Assembly (NCBI RefSeq): GCF_000423945.1
Contig: NZ_AUIY01000029.1
Span: forward strand, 1 to 47,814
DNA: 47,814 bases
Source: Butyrivibrio sp. XPD2002
GTDB lineage: Bacteria > Bacillota > Clostridia > Lachnospirales > Lachnospiraceae
Direction of reading: 5' to 3'
Each line of letters starts with the position of its first letter. Within the stretch, counting starts at the first letter, position 1. The notes under the pieces were generated by a model that worked only from the letters and a program-made list of their open reading frames with translations, was not told where the DNA came from and made no database searches. Below are positions 16,062 to 24,102 of the stretch, piece by piece. The translations under genes were made by a program, and so were the position numbers.

Positions 16062-17834
16062 TCAGTCTTTAAGCCATCCGTAGCATCTAAAGTGCAGGAA
16101 GTCTATCTGACCATCTTCTGTATATATCTCGTATTTACCTACTCCCTTGCTCTTGCCATTGCCGGGCTGATCGAAAGGAATAGAATAAACGCCTGTGCTG
16201 CTGCGCTTCTCGTAGTTAGAAATGTTGTGGCTGTCAATCCAGTCAACGAGCTGCTGTTCTGACCAGCTTGCTGTAAATCCGCCGGGGAACTCGATACCGT
16301 TAGCAAACAGACCTGTAGAGTTGGATGAGATCATGATTACCATTGTGTTCTTAAGCATTGTAGCCTTTGTATCGAAGTTCTCTGTGTTAAGTGTCAGCAT
16401 CAGATCGCCCTTCTTAAGCTGGACAACGTAGCCTTCGCCGGCACCTACTGAGTAGTCGTGCTCAACATCATAAGTCCAGCCGTTATCCTCAAATACCTGA
16501 AGAGGACAGGGAAGGTTATAAACAACACCGTCAAGCTTAAAGTTACCTGAGAAGGGATCATCGCCAAGCTCTGTAGGAGCTACATACTTGCTGAGGTACT
16601 CAGGAGCATCTGAGCTAACCTCTACCTGCTCAAAGTCTGCAGGCTGATCGTTATTTGTAATTGAAATGCCATCGTAATTGTCATTCTCATCAAAGCTGAT
16701 CATTACAGAAGGCTTTGTAAAGCTGCTGCTTGATTCATCGTAATAGAAATATCCATCACCAAGCTCTGACTCTGAAATATAACCAGGCTCACCGTAAGCT
16801 GCCTTTATGTCATCAACTCCGCCCTGGCCAAGAACTACCTTACCGCCAAGAGTAGTTACATTCTGTCCCATTTTCTCAACATCATAAGCATTAAATGAAA
16901 TGTTGGAAATATATCCGTCCTTAGCAGCTACTGCATCAAGACTGAAGTTTGTGATAGTAACCATGATGTGAGGCTGCTCACCACCGGGATAAGCAAGATA
17001 TGTGTAGAAAAGCTCGCCTGTTCCAATCATCTCATTTGCATCATCGGGCTTATCAAAGAACCAACCATCTTCAAGGAATACGCTTGTCTTCTCAGGAATC
17101 TGGTATGATGCATCACCTATCTTGAAGGAGAAAATGCTGCTCTCGTCAACCTGATTGTTGTTGGATACAGTTACCTGCTCTGCAGGCTGCTCCTCTTCCT
17201 TCTGTTCCTCGGGCTGCTGCTCTTCTTTCTTCTCTTCCTGCTGCTCTTCTTTCTTCTCTTCCTGCTGCTCCTCGGGCTGCTGCTCCTCAGCCTTATCGTT
17301 CAGGTTATCAGGAACCACCTCTAATGCAGGTGTCTCTGCAGTAGAATCAGGAGTCTCAAAGCTCTGCTCATTGTTAAGAGCTTCCTTGTTCTTATTTAAA
17401 AACTGCATAGCCTTAACGCCACCAAATACTGCAAGTGCAAGGAATGCAACTACAACAACACCAAGTACGATAAATGCAACCTTCTTGTTGCTGTCTGACT
17501 TATTGCCTGCATACATTCCGGGATTATATGCATAATTACCGGGCTGCTGGGCATTATAAGTCTGCTGAGGGTTGTAGCTCTGCTGAGCATTATAGTTCTG
17601 CTGGGGATTGTAGCTCTGCTGAGCATTATAGTTCTGCTGAGGGTTAACACTCTGCTGCTCATTTCCTCCCTGATGTGCACTGCTTATTGGCTTACCTGTG
17701 TAAGGATCAAACTGCGGTGCGTTAGTAGCAGGCTGCTCAATCGGCTTACCTGTATAAGGATCAAATTTATATTCCTTTTTCTCCTCTGGTTCAATTGGTT
17801 TCCCTGTATAAGGGTCGAATTTTAGTTCACTCAT
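16062..17834 (-). CDS. Single-pass membrane protein with FDPYTGKPI repeats and Tyr/Gln-rich segment
   Basis: A 590-residue protein in five parts. Residues 5-50 hold three copies of FDPYTGKPI. Residues 59-98 are a low-complexity run of alternating NPQQ and YNAQQ units. Residues 119-141 form one membrane helix (VAFIVLGVVVVAFLALAVFG). Residues 182-220 are a Glu/Gln/Lys repeat. Residues 236-590 hold two related modules, each starting with an F-x-l-x-x-x-x-Y-x-[IL]-P pattern followed by an f-x-d-x-G-W motif. The order predicts a cytosolic N-terminus and an outer C-terminal domain. I do not recognise the outer modules. Transcription starts about 165 bases upstream, and the leader contains a terminator-like hairpin and a small ORF. 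Confidence 0.72.
   Translation of the reverse strand: MSELKFDPYTGKPIEPEEKKEYKFDPYTGKPIEQPATNAPQFDPYTGKPISSAHQGGNEQQSVNPQQNYNAQQSYNPQQNYNAQQSYNPQQTYNAQQPGNYAYNPGMYAGNKSDSNKKVAFIVLGVVVVAFLALAVFGGVKAMQFLNKNKEALNNEQSFETPDSTAETPALEVVPDNLNDKAEEQQPEEQQEEKKEEQQEEKKEEQQPEEQKEEEQPAEQVTVSNNNQVDESSIFSFKIGDASYQIPEKTSVFLEDGWFFDKPDDANEMIGTGELFYTYLAYPGGEQPHIMVTITNFSLDAVAAKDGYISNISFNAYDVEKMGQNVTTLGGKVVLGQGGVDDIKAAYGEPGYISESELGDGYFYYDESSSSFTKPSVMISFDENDNYDGISITNNDQPADFEQVEVSSDAPEYLSKYVAPTELGDDPFSGNFKLDGVVYNLPCPLQVFEDNGWTYDVEHDYSVGAGEGYVVQLKKGDLMLTLNTENFDTKATMLKNTMVIMISSNSTGLFANGIEFPGGFTASWSEQQLVDWIDSHNISNYEKRSSTGVYSIPFDQPGNGKSKGVGKYEIYTEDGQIDFLHFRCYGWLKD
17543..17657 (-). repeat. 36-bp in-frame tandem repeat (Tyr/Asn/Gln-rich segment)
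   Basis: About three units of 36 bp, each coding for a 12-residue QQNYNAQQSYNP-type unit, with few base changes between copies. High DNA identity suggests recent expansion, so the copy number may vary between strains. Confidence 0.75.
17688..17822 (-). repeat. Three dispersed copies coding for FDPYTGKPI
   Basis: Three short copies, each coding for FDPYTGKPI, are separated by linkers of unequal length. The bases differ more between copies than in the neighbouring Tyr/Gln repeat, so the peptide rather than the DNA appears to be conserved. The motif may be a docking peptide; that is inference. Confidence 0.7.
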
Positions 17835-17857
17835 TTTGTGGTTCTCCTTTAAAAAAC

Positions 17858-17965
17858 TTACTTAACTTGCAGTTCCGGATACAATAGACGAATGTCCTGA
17901 CAGCATAAAAAAATCACAGCAGTGCTGTGATATCGAATAAAAAGACTCCCAAGTTTTTTCTTCAT
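17858..17965 (-). CDS. Possible 35-residue leader peptide upstream of the FDPYTGKPI protein
   Basis: A small ORF in the leader starts MKKKLGSLFI and ends PELQVK, 23 bases before the main gene. It starts basic and then has a hydrophobic, Cys-containing middle. GGGAA lies eight bases before its start codon. The terminator hairpin at 17907-17931 lies inside it, so a ribosome on this ORF would disturb the hairpin. This is the arrangement of a translation-coupled attenuator, but no run of one amino acid's codons is seen. It could equally be a chance ORF. Confidence 0.3.
   Translation of the reverse strand: MKKKLGSLFIRYHSTAVIFLCCQDIRLLYPELQVK
17907..17931 (-). terminator. Intrinsic terminator inside the leader of the membrane-protein gene
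   Basis: On the minus strand ATCACAGCACTGCTGTGAT is a 9-bp perfect stem with a single-base centre, followed by TTTTTT. It lies between a strong minus-strand promoter (18034-18006) and the gene starting at 17834, so it should either end a short RNA of about 95 bases or act as an attenuator. Confidence 0.65.
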
Positions 17966-18005
17966 ACCATCATTCCCATTATTATATTGTTCCCCTCAGC
18001 ATCAC

Positions 18006-18034
18006 ATTATACCAAAACATAGCAGTATCAACAA
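18006..18034 (-). promoter_or_regulatory. Strong extended -10 promoter for the leader and membrane-protein gene
   Basis: TTGTTG (18034-18029), a 17-base spacer and TATAAT (18011-18006) preceded by TGG, which makes an extended -10 box. The start would be near 17999, giving a leader of about 165 bases. Confidence 0.72.
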
Positions 18035-18049
18035 TATGAAACCATACGC

Positions 18050-18079
18050 TTGTTCTTGTTACAACCTGGCTCGTATAGT
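18050..18079 (+). promoter_or_regulatory. Promoter for the orphan beta-repeat protein
   Basis: TTGTTC (18050-18055), an 18-base spacer and TATAGT (18074-18079), 42 bases before the start codon. It is divergent from the promoter at 18006-18034. Confidence 0.5.
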
Positions 18080-18121
18080 ATGATTAATAGGAAACTTTTG
18101 TAAAAAAGGACGCGAATAATC

Positions 18122-19354
18122 ATGAAGCTTAAAATAAACTGCGATGTATGTGATGCAAGAAGAATAAACGAAAGCAACTACAGAGGCTACGAGGAAATTC
18201 TTATAAAAGCAGATACCATGATAGTTGATGACAGAAGCAGACAGGTTATGAGCATGCTTCCTTTTACTATCGAGGCAGATTCTCTGCGAAGCGAGTCACT
18301 GATATCCTCAGGAAAAGAAATCCAGCGCGTAAACGGAATATTCGACATAACACCTGAGACTCAGGTAAGTGCCGGAACCATCCTCACAGTCAACGGCTTT
18401 CTCAAGCTTGCTCCCGGCTCATTGGATACACTTAATCTATATGAAAAGATTGAAGTAAACGGCATTATCATGTGCCCGCAAAGCATCTCGGGCCGTCTTC
18501 CAATGCAGAAAATCTCGCTAAACGGATTGACGAAGGTTTATCCGGATGACTACGTAATTCTCGATAATAAATATAAGCTTGATAAATACTTCCCTCTTAG
18601 AGCTCAGGAAAATACAGGATATTTTGCACTCTCCTCAATCTATGATATGGACTGCGAAACTGACTTTGATAAGCTCTCTGAGAAAAACGTAAATCTCCAG
18701 ACAAGTAAGATATATCTTAGGAAAAGCCACCTTGAGAAGACTCTCCCACTTATTAACATAGAAGCAGAAATTGTTGAGCTTCCTGATAGCTGCAGGATTG
18801 TTGACATGGATGATATTTGTCTTGATGATTCTCTCATCGCATCCATGGGAAATGACCTGTATGTTATCGGCGATCTTATGATCAAAAAGGAAAGTCTTCC
18901 TGCCCTTGAAAAACTGAAGTTTCTCTCAGTTGATGGCACCGTACGTCTTGATAAATGCTGTGCAAAAAAATATAACGAGTTGAACGTGTCCTGTAAAAAC
19001 GTCATCATTATGGAAGGTCTCGTAATCTCGGACAAAGCGACGTTTTCCTTAGACAGTGAGACACTGAAAAACCACCCCGAAGGAGTGGTTGTGGAGGACT
19101 GTGCAGTTGTAACCATCGCGGATGATATCCCCACAGAATACATCCGCGATCGTCTTAAAATACGAAACTGTGCCAAGGTAAACTGCGCCGATCAGCATAA
19201 GCCGGTCATCTCAGAGGTTTCAACAGATGTAGCGTTCATCGGACCTTTTAGCGTAATGGGTGTCTCCGGCTCCATTTTCGGAAGATCAAATAAAAACAGC
19301 TCAAAATCAGACGTTGAAATCAGTCACATAACCGCAGAATATTTCGAGCTGTAA
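18122..19354 (+). CDS. Orphan protein with repeated VNG/VDG beta units
   Basis: A 410-residue protein with no signal peptide or membrane segment. Much of it consists of short, irregular repeats with a hydrophobic-polar-N/D-G pattern: IQRVNGIFDITPET, TVNGFLKLAPGS, IEVNGIIMCPQSI, ISLNGLTKVYPDD, YVIGDLMIKKES, LSVDGTVRLDKC. This pattern suggests a beta-solenoid, reminiscent of bactofilin-like or pentapeptide-like scaffolds, but I cannot assign a family. Cys residues near the N-terminus (INCDVCDARR) could bind metal. The ribosome site is AAAGGA. It is followed after 30 bp by a histidine phosphatase gene, probably in the same transcript. Function unknown. Confidence 0.68.
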   Translation: MKLKINCDVCDARRINESNYRGYEEILIKADTMIVDDRSRQVMSMLPFTIEADSLRSESLISSGKEIQRVNGIFDITPETQVSAGTILTVNGFLKLAPGSLDTLNLYEKIEVNGIIMCPQSISGRLPMQKISLNGLTKVYPDDYVILDNKYKLDKYFPLRAQENTGYFALSSIYDMDCETDFDKLSEKNVNLQTSKIYLRKSHLEKTLPLINIEAEIVELPDSCRIVDMDDICLDDSLIASMGNDLYVIGDLMIKKESLPALEKLKFLSVDGTVRLDKCCAKKYNELNVSCKNVIIMEGLVISDKATFSLDSETLKNHPEGVVVEDCAVVTIADDIPTEYIRDRLKIRNCAKVNCADQHKPVISEVSTDVAFIGPFSVMGVSGSIFGRSNKNSSKSDVEISHITAEYFEL

Positions 19355-19384
19355 AATATTACTTAAAGAAAAGAGACTAAACTA

Positions 19385-19852
19385 ATGAGACTTATATTTG
19401 TCAGACACGGCGAACCTGATTATGCAAACGACTGCCTTACTGAAAACGGTAAAAAGCAGGCGATTAATGTGGCTATGAGGCTAAAGGATGAGGACATTAG
19501 CGCTATCTTCTCTTCTCCCATGGGAAGGGCAAGAGAAACCGCTTCATACACAGCCAAAAGCCATAACCTCGAAATACAGAATCTCGATTTTATGCACGAG
19601 ATAGATTGGGGAAACAAAGATAAAAACATCGCCCTCTTTGCCCATGGAGGATCAGGCTCCATCATGTTTTCACATGTGCTAAGCCTCCCCTTCCCCTTCG
19701 CATTAACCTCAATGCCCTATGGAGTGTGCTCCATTTCAATCATCGATTTCACAGCCCAGAATGGAGAAATGATAATTCCAAGGCTCGAACTCTTCAACGA
19801 TATGGATCATATCGAATCCTATAAAAGAGAAACTCTTCATTTTGAAAAATGA
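19385..19852 (+). CDS. Histidine phosphatase (RHG family) with an apparent internal deletion
   Basis: A 155-residue member of the histidine phosphatase superfamily. The phosphate pocket looks complete: Arg7-His8-Gly9, Arg48/Arg50 in SSPMGRARETA, Glu72 in MHEIDWG, and His87 in LFAHGGSGS. However, related Lachnospiraceae proteins that I recall are about 230 residues, with some 70-80 residues between the HEI-WG motif and the IALF-HGG motif; here only NKDKN lies between. This looks like an in-frame internal deletion that removes most of the substrate cap. The reading frame stays open and the last 16 bp overlap the convergent ilvD-like gene. It may be inactive, or a minimal phosphatase. Confidence 0.78.
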   Translation: MRLIFVRHGEPDYANDCLTENGKKQAINVAMRLKDEDISAIFSSPMGRARETASYTAKSHNLEIQNLDFMHEIDWGNKDKNIALFAHGGSGSIMFSHVLSLPFPFALTSMPYGVCSISIIDFTAQNGEMIIPRLELFNDMDHIESYKRETLHFEK

Positions 19853-21588
19853 AGATATGCTCCCTTCATGGGGCTTGCTGCAAGCTCGCTGAAAAGTCTG
19901 AGAACACCGCTCTTATATTTCATCGGCTTAGGTTTCCAGGCTTTTCGCCTCTTTTCGAGCTCAGCTTCTATCTCCTTAGGAGTCTTTCTCTCTCCCTTAA
20001 TTCCTATAATATTCAGCTTCCTTTCAAATACATCAAGCTCTATAAGGTCGCCCTCTTCAACAAGGGCTATAGGGCCTCCTGCCTGTGCCTCAGGACTGCA
20101 GTGTCCAATAACCGGGCCAGTAGATGCTCCTGAAAATCTGCCATCCGTTATAAGTGCTATACTTCTTCCAAGCTCAGCGTCGGAGCTGATGGCTTCTGAA
20201 GTATAGAACATCTCAGGCATACCGCTGCCCTTTGGTCCCTCGTAGCGGATAAATACTGCGTCGCCTTTATTTACCTTGTGATGGAGAACAGCATCAAGGC
20301 ACTCCTCCTCACTGTCAAAGGGACGTGCATTTAGTACAGCCTTAAACATCTCCTTAGGACATGCTGTGTGCTTAATTACCGCACCCTCTGGTGCAAGATT
20401 TCCCTTTAACACCGCTACGCTTCCATCTGTTCCTATAGCCTTATCGTAGGGCTTAATTATATCTTCCTTTGTGACGCTGATTTTATATTTCCTATTAGCC
20501 TCTTCCAGCCATTTATTGCACCTCTCATAGAAGCCGTTAGCCTTAAGCTCCTCAAGGTTCTCACCAAGAGTTTTTCCTGTAACAGTCATAACATCAAGGT
20601 GTAGGCTGTCCTTTATCTCTTCCATTATCGCCGGAACTCCGCCTGCGTAGTAGAAGAACTCTGCAGGCCATTTTCCTGCGGGACGAAGATTCAAGATATA
20701 ATGTGCTCCTCTGTGAAGCCTGTCAAAGGTATCTCCGTCTATCTCAAGGCCATATTCGTGAGCAATGGCCGGAAGATGAAGAAGCGTGTTCGTACTTCCG
20801 GAGATAGCTGCATGGACCATGATCGCATTTTCAAGTGAGTCCATGGTGACTATGTCGGAGGGCTTAACTCCTTCCTTTGCAAGCTCTACTACTCTCTGAC
20901 CGGACTTATAAGCATATTCCTTAAGATCAGGACTTGTGGCAGGAAGAAGCGCACTTCCGGGAAGACTGAGTCCCATAGCCTCAGCCATGATCTGCATGGT
21001 AGAAGCCGTTCCTATGAAGCTGCAGGCGCCGCAGGTAGGGCATGCATTTTCCTTAGCCCAGGAAAGCTTATCTTCATCAATCTCACCGCGCTCGTACTTC
21101 GCACTGTACATTCCAAGCTGCTCCAGAGTAAGAAGCTCAGGGCCTGCACTCATGGTACCACCAGGCACGACAATTCCCGGGATCCCAACTCTTGCCATTC
21201 CCATAAGATTAGCCGGCATACCCTTATCACAGCTTGCTATATAAACGCCACCGTCAAAGGGCGTAGCGCCCGCGTGAATCTCTATCATATTGGCGATCAT
21301 CTCTCTGCTTGCGAGGGAATAGTTTATTCCGTCAGTTCCCTGACTCTCGCCATCACATATATCGGTGCAGGTATATCTCGCACCAAAGCCGCCGGCATCA
21401 TAGATACCTCTCCGCACCTCTTCTACCAGGACAGATAAATGTCCGCTTCCGGGATGACTGTCCCCGGCAGTACTTTCTATAATAATCTGCGGCTTTCCAA
21501 GGTCTTCCTTTTTCCAACCACAGCCTATGCGCAGAGGATCCATCTCCGGTGCAAGTTTTCTCATCTTTTGGCTAATCAGTTCCATCAT
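19837..21588 (-). CDS. IlvD/Edd-family dehydratase
   Basis: A 583-residue iron-sulfur dehydratase. Recognisable segments are CDGESQGTDGINYSL, SCDKGMPANLMG and ACPTCGACSFIGTASTM (two cluster Cys), and the C-terminal GRFSGASTGPVIGH with the catalytic Ser. The first cluster position reads HPGSGHL, where the [2Fe-2S] enzymes have Cys, so the [4Fe-4S] type is more likely. The family dehydrates dihydroxy-acids (branched-chain amino acid synthesis) or sugar acids such as gluconate, arabonate or xylonate. The sequence departs from biosynthetic IlvD near the N-terminus and the gene ends a carbohydrate cluster, so a sugar-acid substrate is inferred. AGG lies seven bases before a second ATG at 21585, which may be the real start. 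Confidence 0.82.
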   Translation of the reverse strand: MMELISQKMRKLAPEMDPLRIGCGWKKEDLGKPQIIIESTAGDSHPGSGHLSVLVEEVRRGIYDAGGFGARYTCTDICDGESQGTDGINYSLASREMIANMIEIHAGATPFDGGVYIASCDKGMPANLMGMARVGIPGIVVPGGTMSAGPELLTLEQLGMYSAKYERGEIDEDKLSWAKENACPTCGACSFIGTASTMQIMAEAMGLSLPGSALLPATSPDLKEYAYKSGQRVVELAKEGVKPSDIVTMDSLENAIMVHAAISGSTNTLLHLPAIAHEYGLEIDGDTFDRLHRGAHYILNLRPAGKWPAEFFYYAGGVPAIMEEIKDSLHLDVMTVTGKTLGENLEELKANGFYERCNKWLEEANRKYKISVTKEDIIKPYDKAIGTDGSVAVLKGNLAPEGAVIKHTACPKEMFKAVLNARPFDSEEECLDAVLHHKVNKGDAVFIRYEGPKGSGMPEMFYTSEAISSDAELGRSIALITDGRFSGASTGPVIGHCSPEAQAGGPIALVEEGDLIELDVFERKLNIIGIKGERKTPKEIEAELEKRRKAWKPKPMKYKSGVLRLFSELAASPMKGAYLHFSK

Positions 21589-21618
21589 AATGCCTCCCAA
21601 TATGATGTATTATACCAA

Positions 21619-21921
21619 TCATCCCTTGACGCTACCAGCGATAACACCCTCGATAATGTACTTCTGTCCGATAAGATAGAAAATCAGAACAGGCAATACG
21701 CTGAGAAGAAGTCCCGCCATCATGGGAGCGTACTCCGCAGAGTGGTTGGTCAGGAAGGTCTTGATTGAAATAGCCAGTGTCTTGGTCTCAGTCTTTGTAA
21801 GGAAAAGACTGGACATCAAAAAGTCATTCCAAACGCCCATGGCAACGAATACCGTTACAGTGATGATGATGGGCTTAAGAAGCGGCATTATGATATGGAA
21901 AAATGTCCTTGTAAAGCTGCA
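21619..21921 (-). pseudogene. Remnant of a MalG/UgpE-type sugar ABC permease
   Basis: Only the C-terminal third of a carbohydrate permease remains. The readable part starts near CSFTRTFFHIIMPLLKP, passes the end of the EAA loop and the last two membrane helices, and ends with the typical QKYIIEGVIAGSVKG. A TGA stop at 21924-21922 precedes it, and the bases before that are a degraded version of the EAA-loop region. The AraC gene follows 40 bp further upstream, so the rest of the permease is gone. The most likely history is a deletion during cluster rearrangement. It differs from the intact LplC gene at 26737 only in completeness and details, so it could stem from a second, lost transporter. 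Confidence 0.82.
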
Positions 21922-21965
21922 TCATGAGGCTTTTCTATTTTTGTCTGTGTAATTGTCAATTTTTA

Positions 21966-22808
21966 CTATGCCAAAATGGCCGTTTTTTTCCCTTGTTTTA
22001 TCCACTCTGAGGGCGTACATCCAAAGGTCTTTTTAAAGGTTGAAATGAAGGATTTTGCATTAGGAAAACCGTGGTTCAGGGCACATTCCATAAGCCTTAT
22101 ATTTTCCTCGTCCTTCATCTCCTCGACACAGTTCATGAGACGCACATTCTGCAGGTACTGATAAAAATTCCTGCCCACATGCTCCTTGAACATTCTTGAA
22201 AGATATGTAGGAGTGTAGTTAAAATGCGCAGCAACTGAAGCAAGATCCATCTGCTCCATGTAATTCGCGTCGATGTAGTTGATTATAGCCTTTATATTGG
22301 CATCCCCGTTTTCACTGTGTCTCTCCACAACTCCTCCTTCCCTGATGCAGTTATCGGAGAGCATATTTAAAAGCGTAAAAACCAGCTGCATTTTTCTAAG
22401 GTCATCCTTTCCCGTCCGCTGGTATTCTCCAAACTCTATCAGTATATCCTTAATTCTGTCATAGGCAGCCTGACTGCCCGGAAGTTCAAAGCGTTTACCC
22501 TCTCCTACCCATCTGTCCATGAAGCTCTTGGATATCTGCACGCAGATTCCTTCGAAATGGTCAGTGGGCTCAATCCAGTGATTGGAATGGAGCTCGCCGC
22601 TGTTAACTATGCACCACGATCCGGCAGGAAGATGCACGGTCTCGCCGTCAATGTTCATCTTTATCCTGCCGCTGGTCGTAAGATTAAACTCAATGTTCCT
22701 GTGCCAGTGAAGGCCTGTAAAAATCTCTGTTCCGTCATAGCAATGATTAAATATACGTACAGGAACCTGATTATAAATAAACGCTTCGCTTTCGTAGTGC
22801 TCTGCCAT
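21966..22808 (-). CDS. AraC-family regulator with N-terminal cupin sensor
   Basis: A 280-residue regulator. Residues 1-140 form a cupin-like sugar-sensing domain (HWHRNIEFNLTTSGRIKM, LPAGSWCIVNSGELHS). The C-terminal 100 residues hold two helix-turn-helix motifs: MDLASVAAHFNYTPTYLSRM, then LNHGFPNAKSFISTFKKTFG and CTPSEW. It starts nine bases after the stop of the SGNH hydrolase gene, whose stop codon overlaps the ribosome site TGAGGGG, so translation is coupled. It is likely a second, cytoplasmic-ligand regulator of the carbohydrate cluster beside YesN. Confidence 0.9.
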   Translation of the reverse strand: MAEHYESEAFIYNQVPVRIFNHCYDGTEIFTGLHWHRNIEFNLTTSGRIKMNIDGETVHLPAGSWCIVNSGELHSNHWIEPTDHFEGICVQISKSFMDRWVGEGKRFELPGSQAAYDRIKDILIEFGEYQRTGKDDLRKMQLVFTLLNMLSDNCIREGGVVERHSENGDANIKAIINYIDANYMEQMDLASVAAHFNYTPTYLSRMFKEHVGRNFYQYLQNVRLMNCVEEMKDEENIRLMECALNHGFPNAKSFISTFKKTFGCTPSEWIKQGKKTAILA

Positions 22809-22817
22809 TTTGTCCCC

Positions 22818-24014
22818 TCATCCGACAATAGCCTTTATATCTACCAGATCAGCCATCCTCCTGCCACCTTCGGTATTAGGATGAAGTCCGTCACCGATGT
22901 TACAGTCATCCTTCATATATCCGGGCTTATTGTCATTCCTAAGCTCCTTGTCGAAATCGAAAAATCCATCAATAAGCTCGCCGCTTCTTATCCATTCGTT
23001 GGCCTTATTTCTTGAAGCCTCGAACTTTGGAAGCCACCAGTCAGGATACTCGTCATTTCCGCAAGGTGTTATTGTTCCAAAGTAAATCTCTGCGCCATTA
23101 TCATGGGCAAGAGCTGCTATCTTTTTATATCCGTTTACAATGTCCTCTCCGCTTGTGGTCTCTTCCTTGTCCTCTAAGAAAAGCGGATGCATTATGTCGT
23201 TTATTCCTATAAGAGTAAGAACAGTGTCCACCTCATCGATTCCGAAAACATCCTCCTCAAATCTGTCTACTCCTGCTTTTCCGAAAAGCACAAGCTGTTT
23301 TCCCGCTGCCTTAACATAGGTCGCATCATCCACCAGTCTGTTGCCGCCTATACCGCAGTTGATAAGGGACAGCTTTCCGGGATATGCTTTATACAGTCTC
23401 TTCTGAAGTGCATTGGTGTAAAAGGACATGTGAGTTATGGAATCCCCGAAGGCTGCGATAACCTTGGTGTCATCATCTGCGAGAGCCTGCACGATATCAA
23501 AGCCTGAGAAAATCTTCATCATACCGATATTGGCATCATCTCTTAAAATGTCAGAGGTTATCTCCGGAAGTGTTCCCTTTGAAGCTCCAAGACTATTTTC
23601 ATCAGCCCCTGTGACATCGCCCTCGTAGTAATTAACCTCGGCTCCGCCGTCTGACCAGAAGCAGCAGATGGAATCCATTTCCTGTCTGTCCTTGTAGTAA
23701 ATACTTATAACCAGCCTGTCACCGGCGCTGATCTTGTAATCCACCTCATCGCTAAATACCACTTCATCAGGGCCAAGCTTTATCTCCTCTTTTCCATCCA
23801 AAGTGATGCTGCTAATCTTTGAAGCGCCTTCCTTTGTTATGGTTGCCTTGGCAATCCTGAGTTCATTTTTGCTGTAGCGGTTGGTGAATCTGACTCTTAC
23901 CCTGTCTGCATCGACATTGTTATCAAAGGACACTCTCTGAGTAAGATTGTCAGCCAGTGCTATATTTTCTCCATATCCGATTTTCAGATATTTAAAAATA
24001 CTAAGCCATTTCAT
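22818..24014 (-). CDS. SGNH/GDSL-family carbohydrate esterase
   Basis: A 398-residue hydrolase. Residues 1-170 look like a beta-rich N-terminal module. The catalytic SGNH part starts with AAFGDSITHMS (nucleophile Ser192) and continues with block II INCGIGGNRL, block III TLIGINDIMHP and block V DGLHPN, with Asp and His in the last. The arrangement of an N-terminal jelly-roll-like module plus SGNH domain is seen in acetyl-xylan esterase-like enzymes. There is no signal peptide, so it should act on imported substrate. It follows two alpha/beta esterases and precedes an AraC regulator. A TATAAT at 24048-24043 may give it an additional start. Confidence 0.85.
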   Translation of the reverse strand: MKWLSIFKYLKIGYGENIALADNLTQRVSFDNNVDADRVRVRFTNRYSKNELRIAKATITKEGASKISSITLDGKEEIKLGPDEVVFSDEVDYKISAGDRLVISIYYKDRQEMDSICCFWSDGGAEVNYYEGDVTGADENSLGASKGTLPEITSDILRDDANIGMMKIFSGFDIVQALADDDTKVIAAFGDSITHMSFYTNALQKRLYKAYPGKLSLINCGIGGNRLVDDATYVKAAGKQLVLFGKAGVDRFEEDVFGIDEVDTVLTLIGINDIMHPLFLEDKEETTSGEDIVNGYKKIAALAHDNGAEIYFGTITPCGNDEYPDWWLPKFEASRNKANEWIRSGELIDGFFDFDKELRNDNKPGYMKDDCNIGDGLHPNTEGGRRMADLVDIKAIVG

Positions 24015-24102
24015 ACTGCATATACCTCCATTTACGAACTCTATTATAGGAAAGATGTATGCGCATTACTTTGCAATTCTTACCCTGCTAATTGTCAATT
24101 TT

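Noticed and set aside
18640..19176. A 178-codon open frame on the minus strand
   Set aside because: It is antisense to the VNG-repeat protein and has a Ser/Arg-rich composition typical of a shadow frame.
19837..21588. Reading the dehydratase as biosynthetic IlvD
   Set aside because: The N-terminal segment differs from typical IlvD, no other branched-chain amino acid gene is near, and the gene ends a carbohydrate cluster. It is kept as IlvD/Edd family without a symbol.
21951..21964. AATTGTCAATTTTT repeated at 21951 and 24091, giving TTGACA on the minus strand after two stop codons
   Set aside because: Neither copy has a -10 box at 16-18 bases on the minus strand, so they are not supported as promoters. 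The shared bases may be chance in AT-rich gaps.
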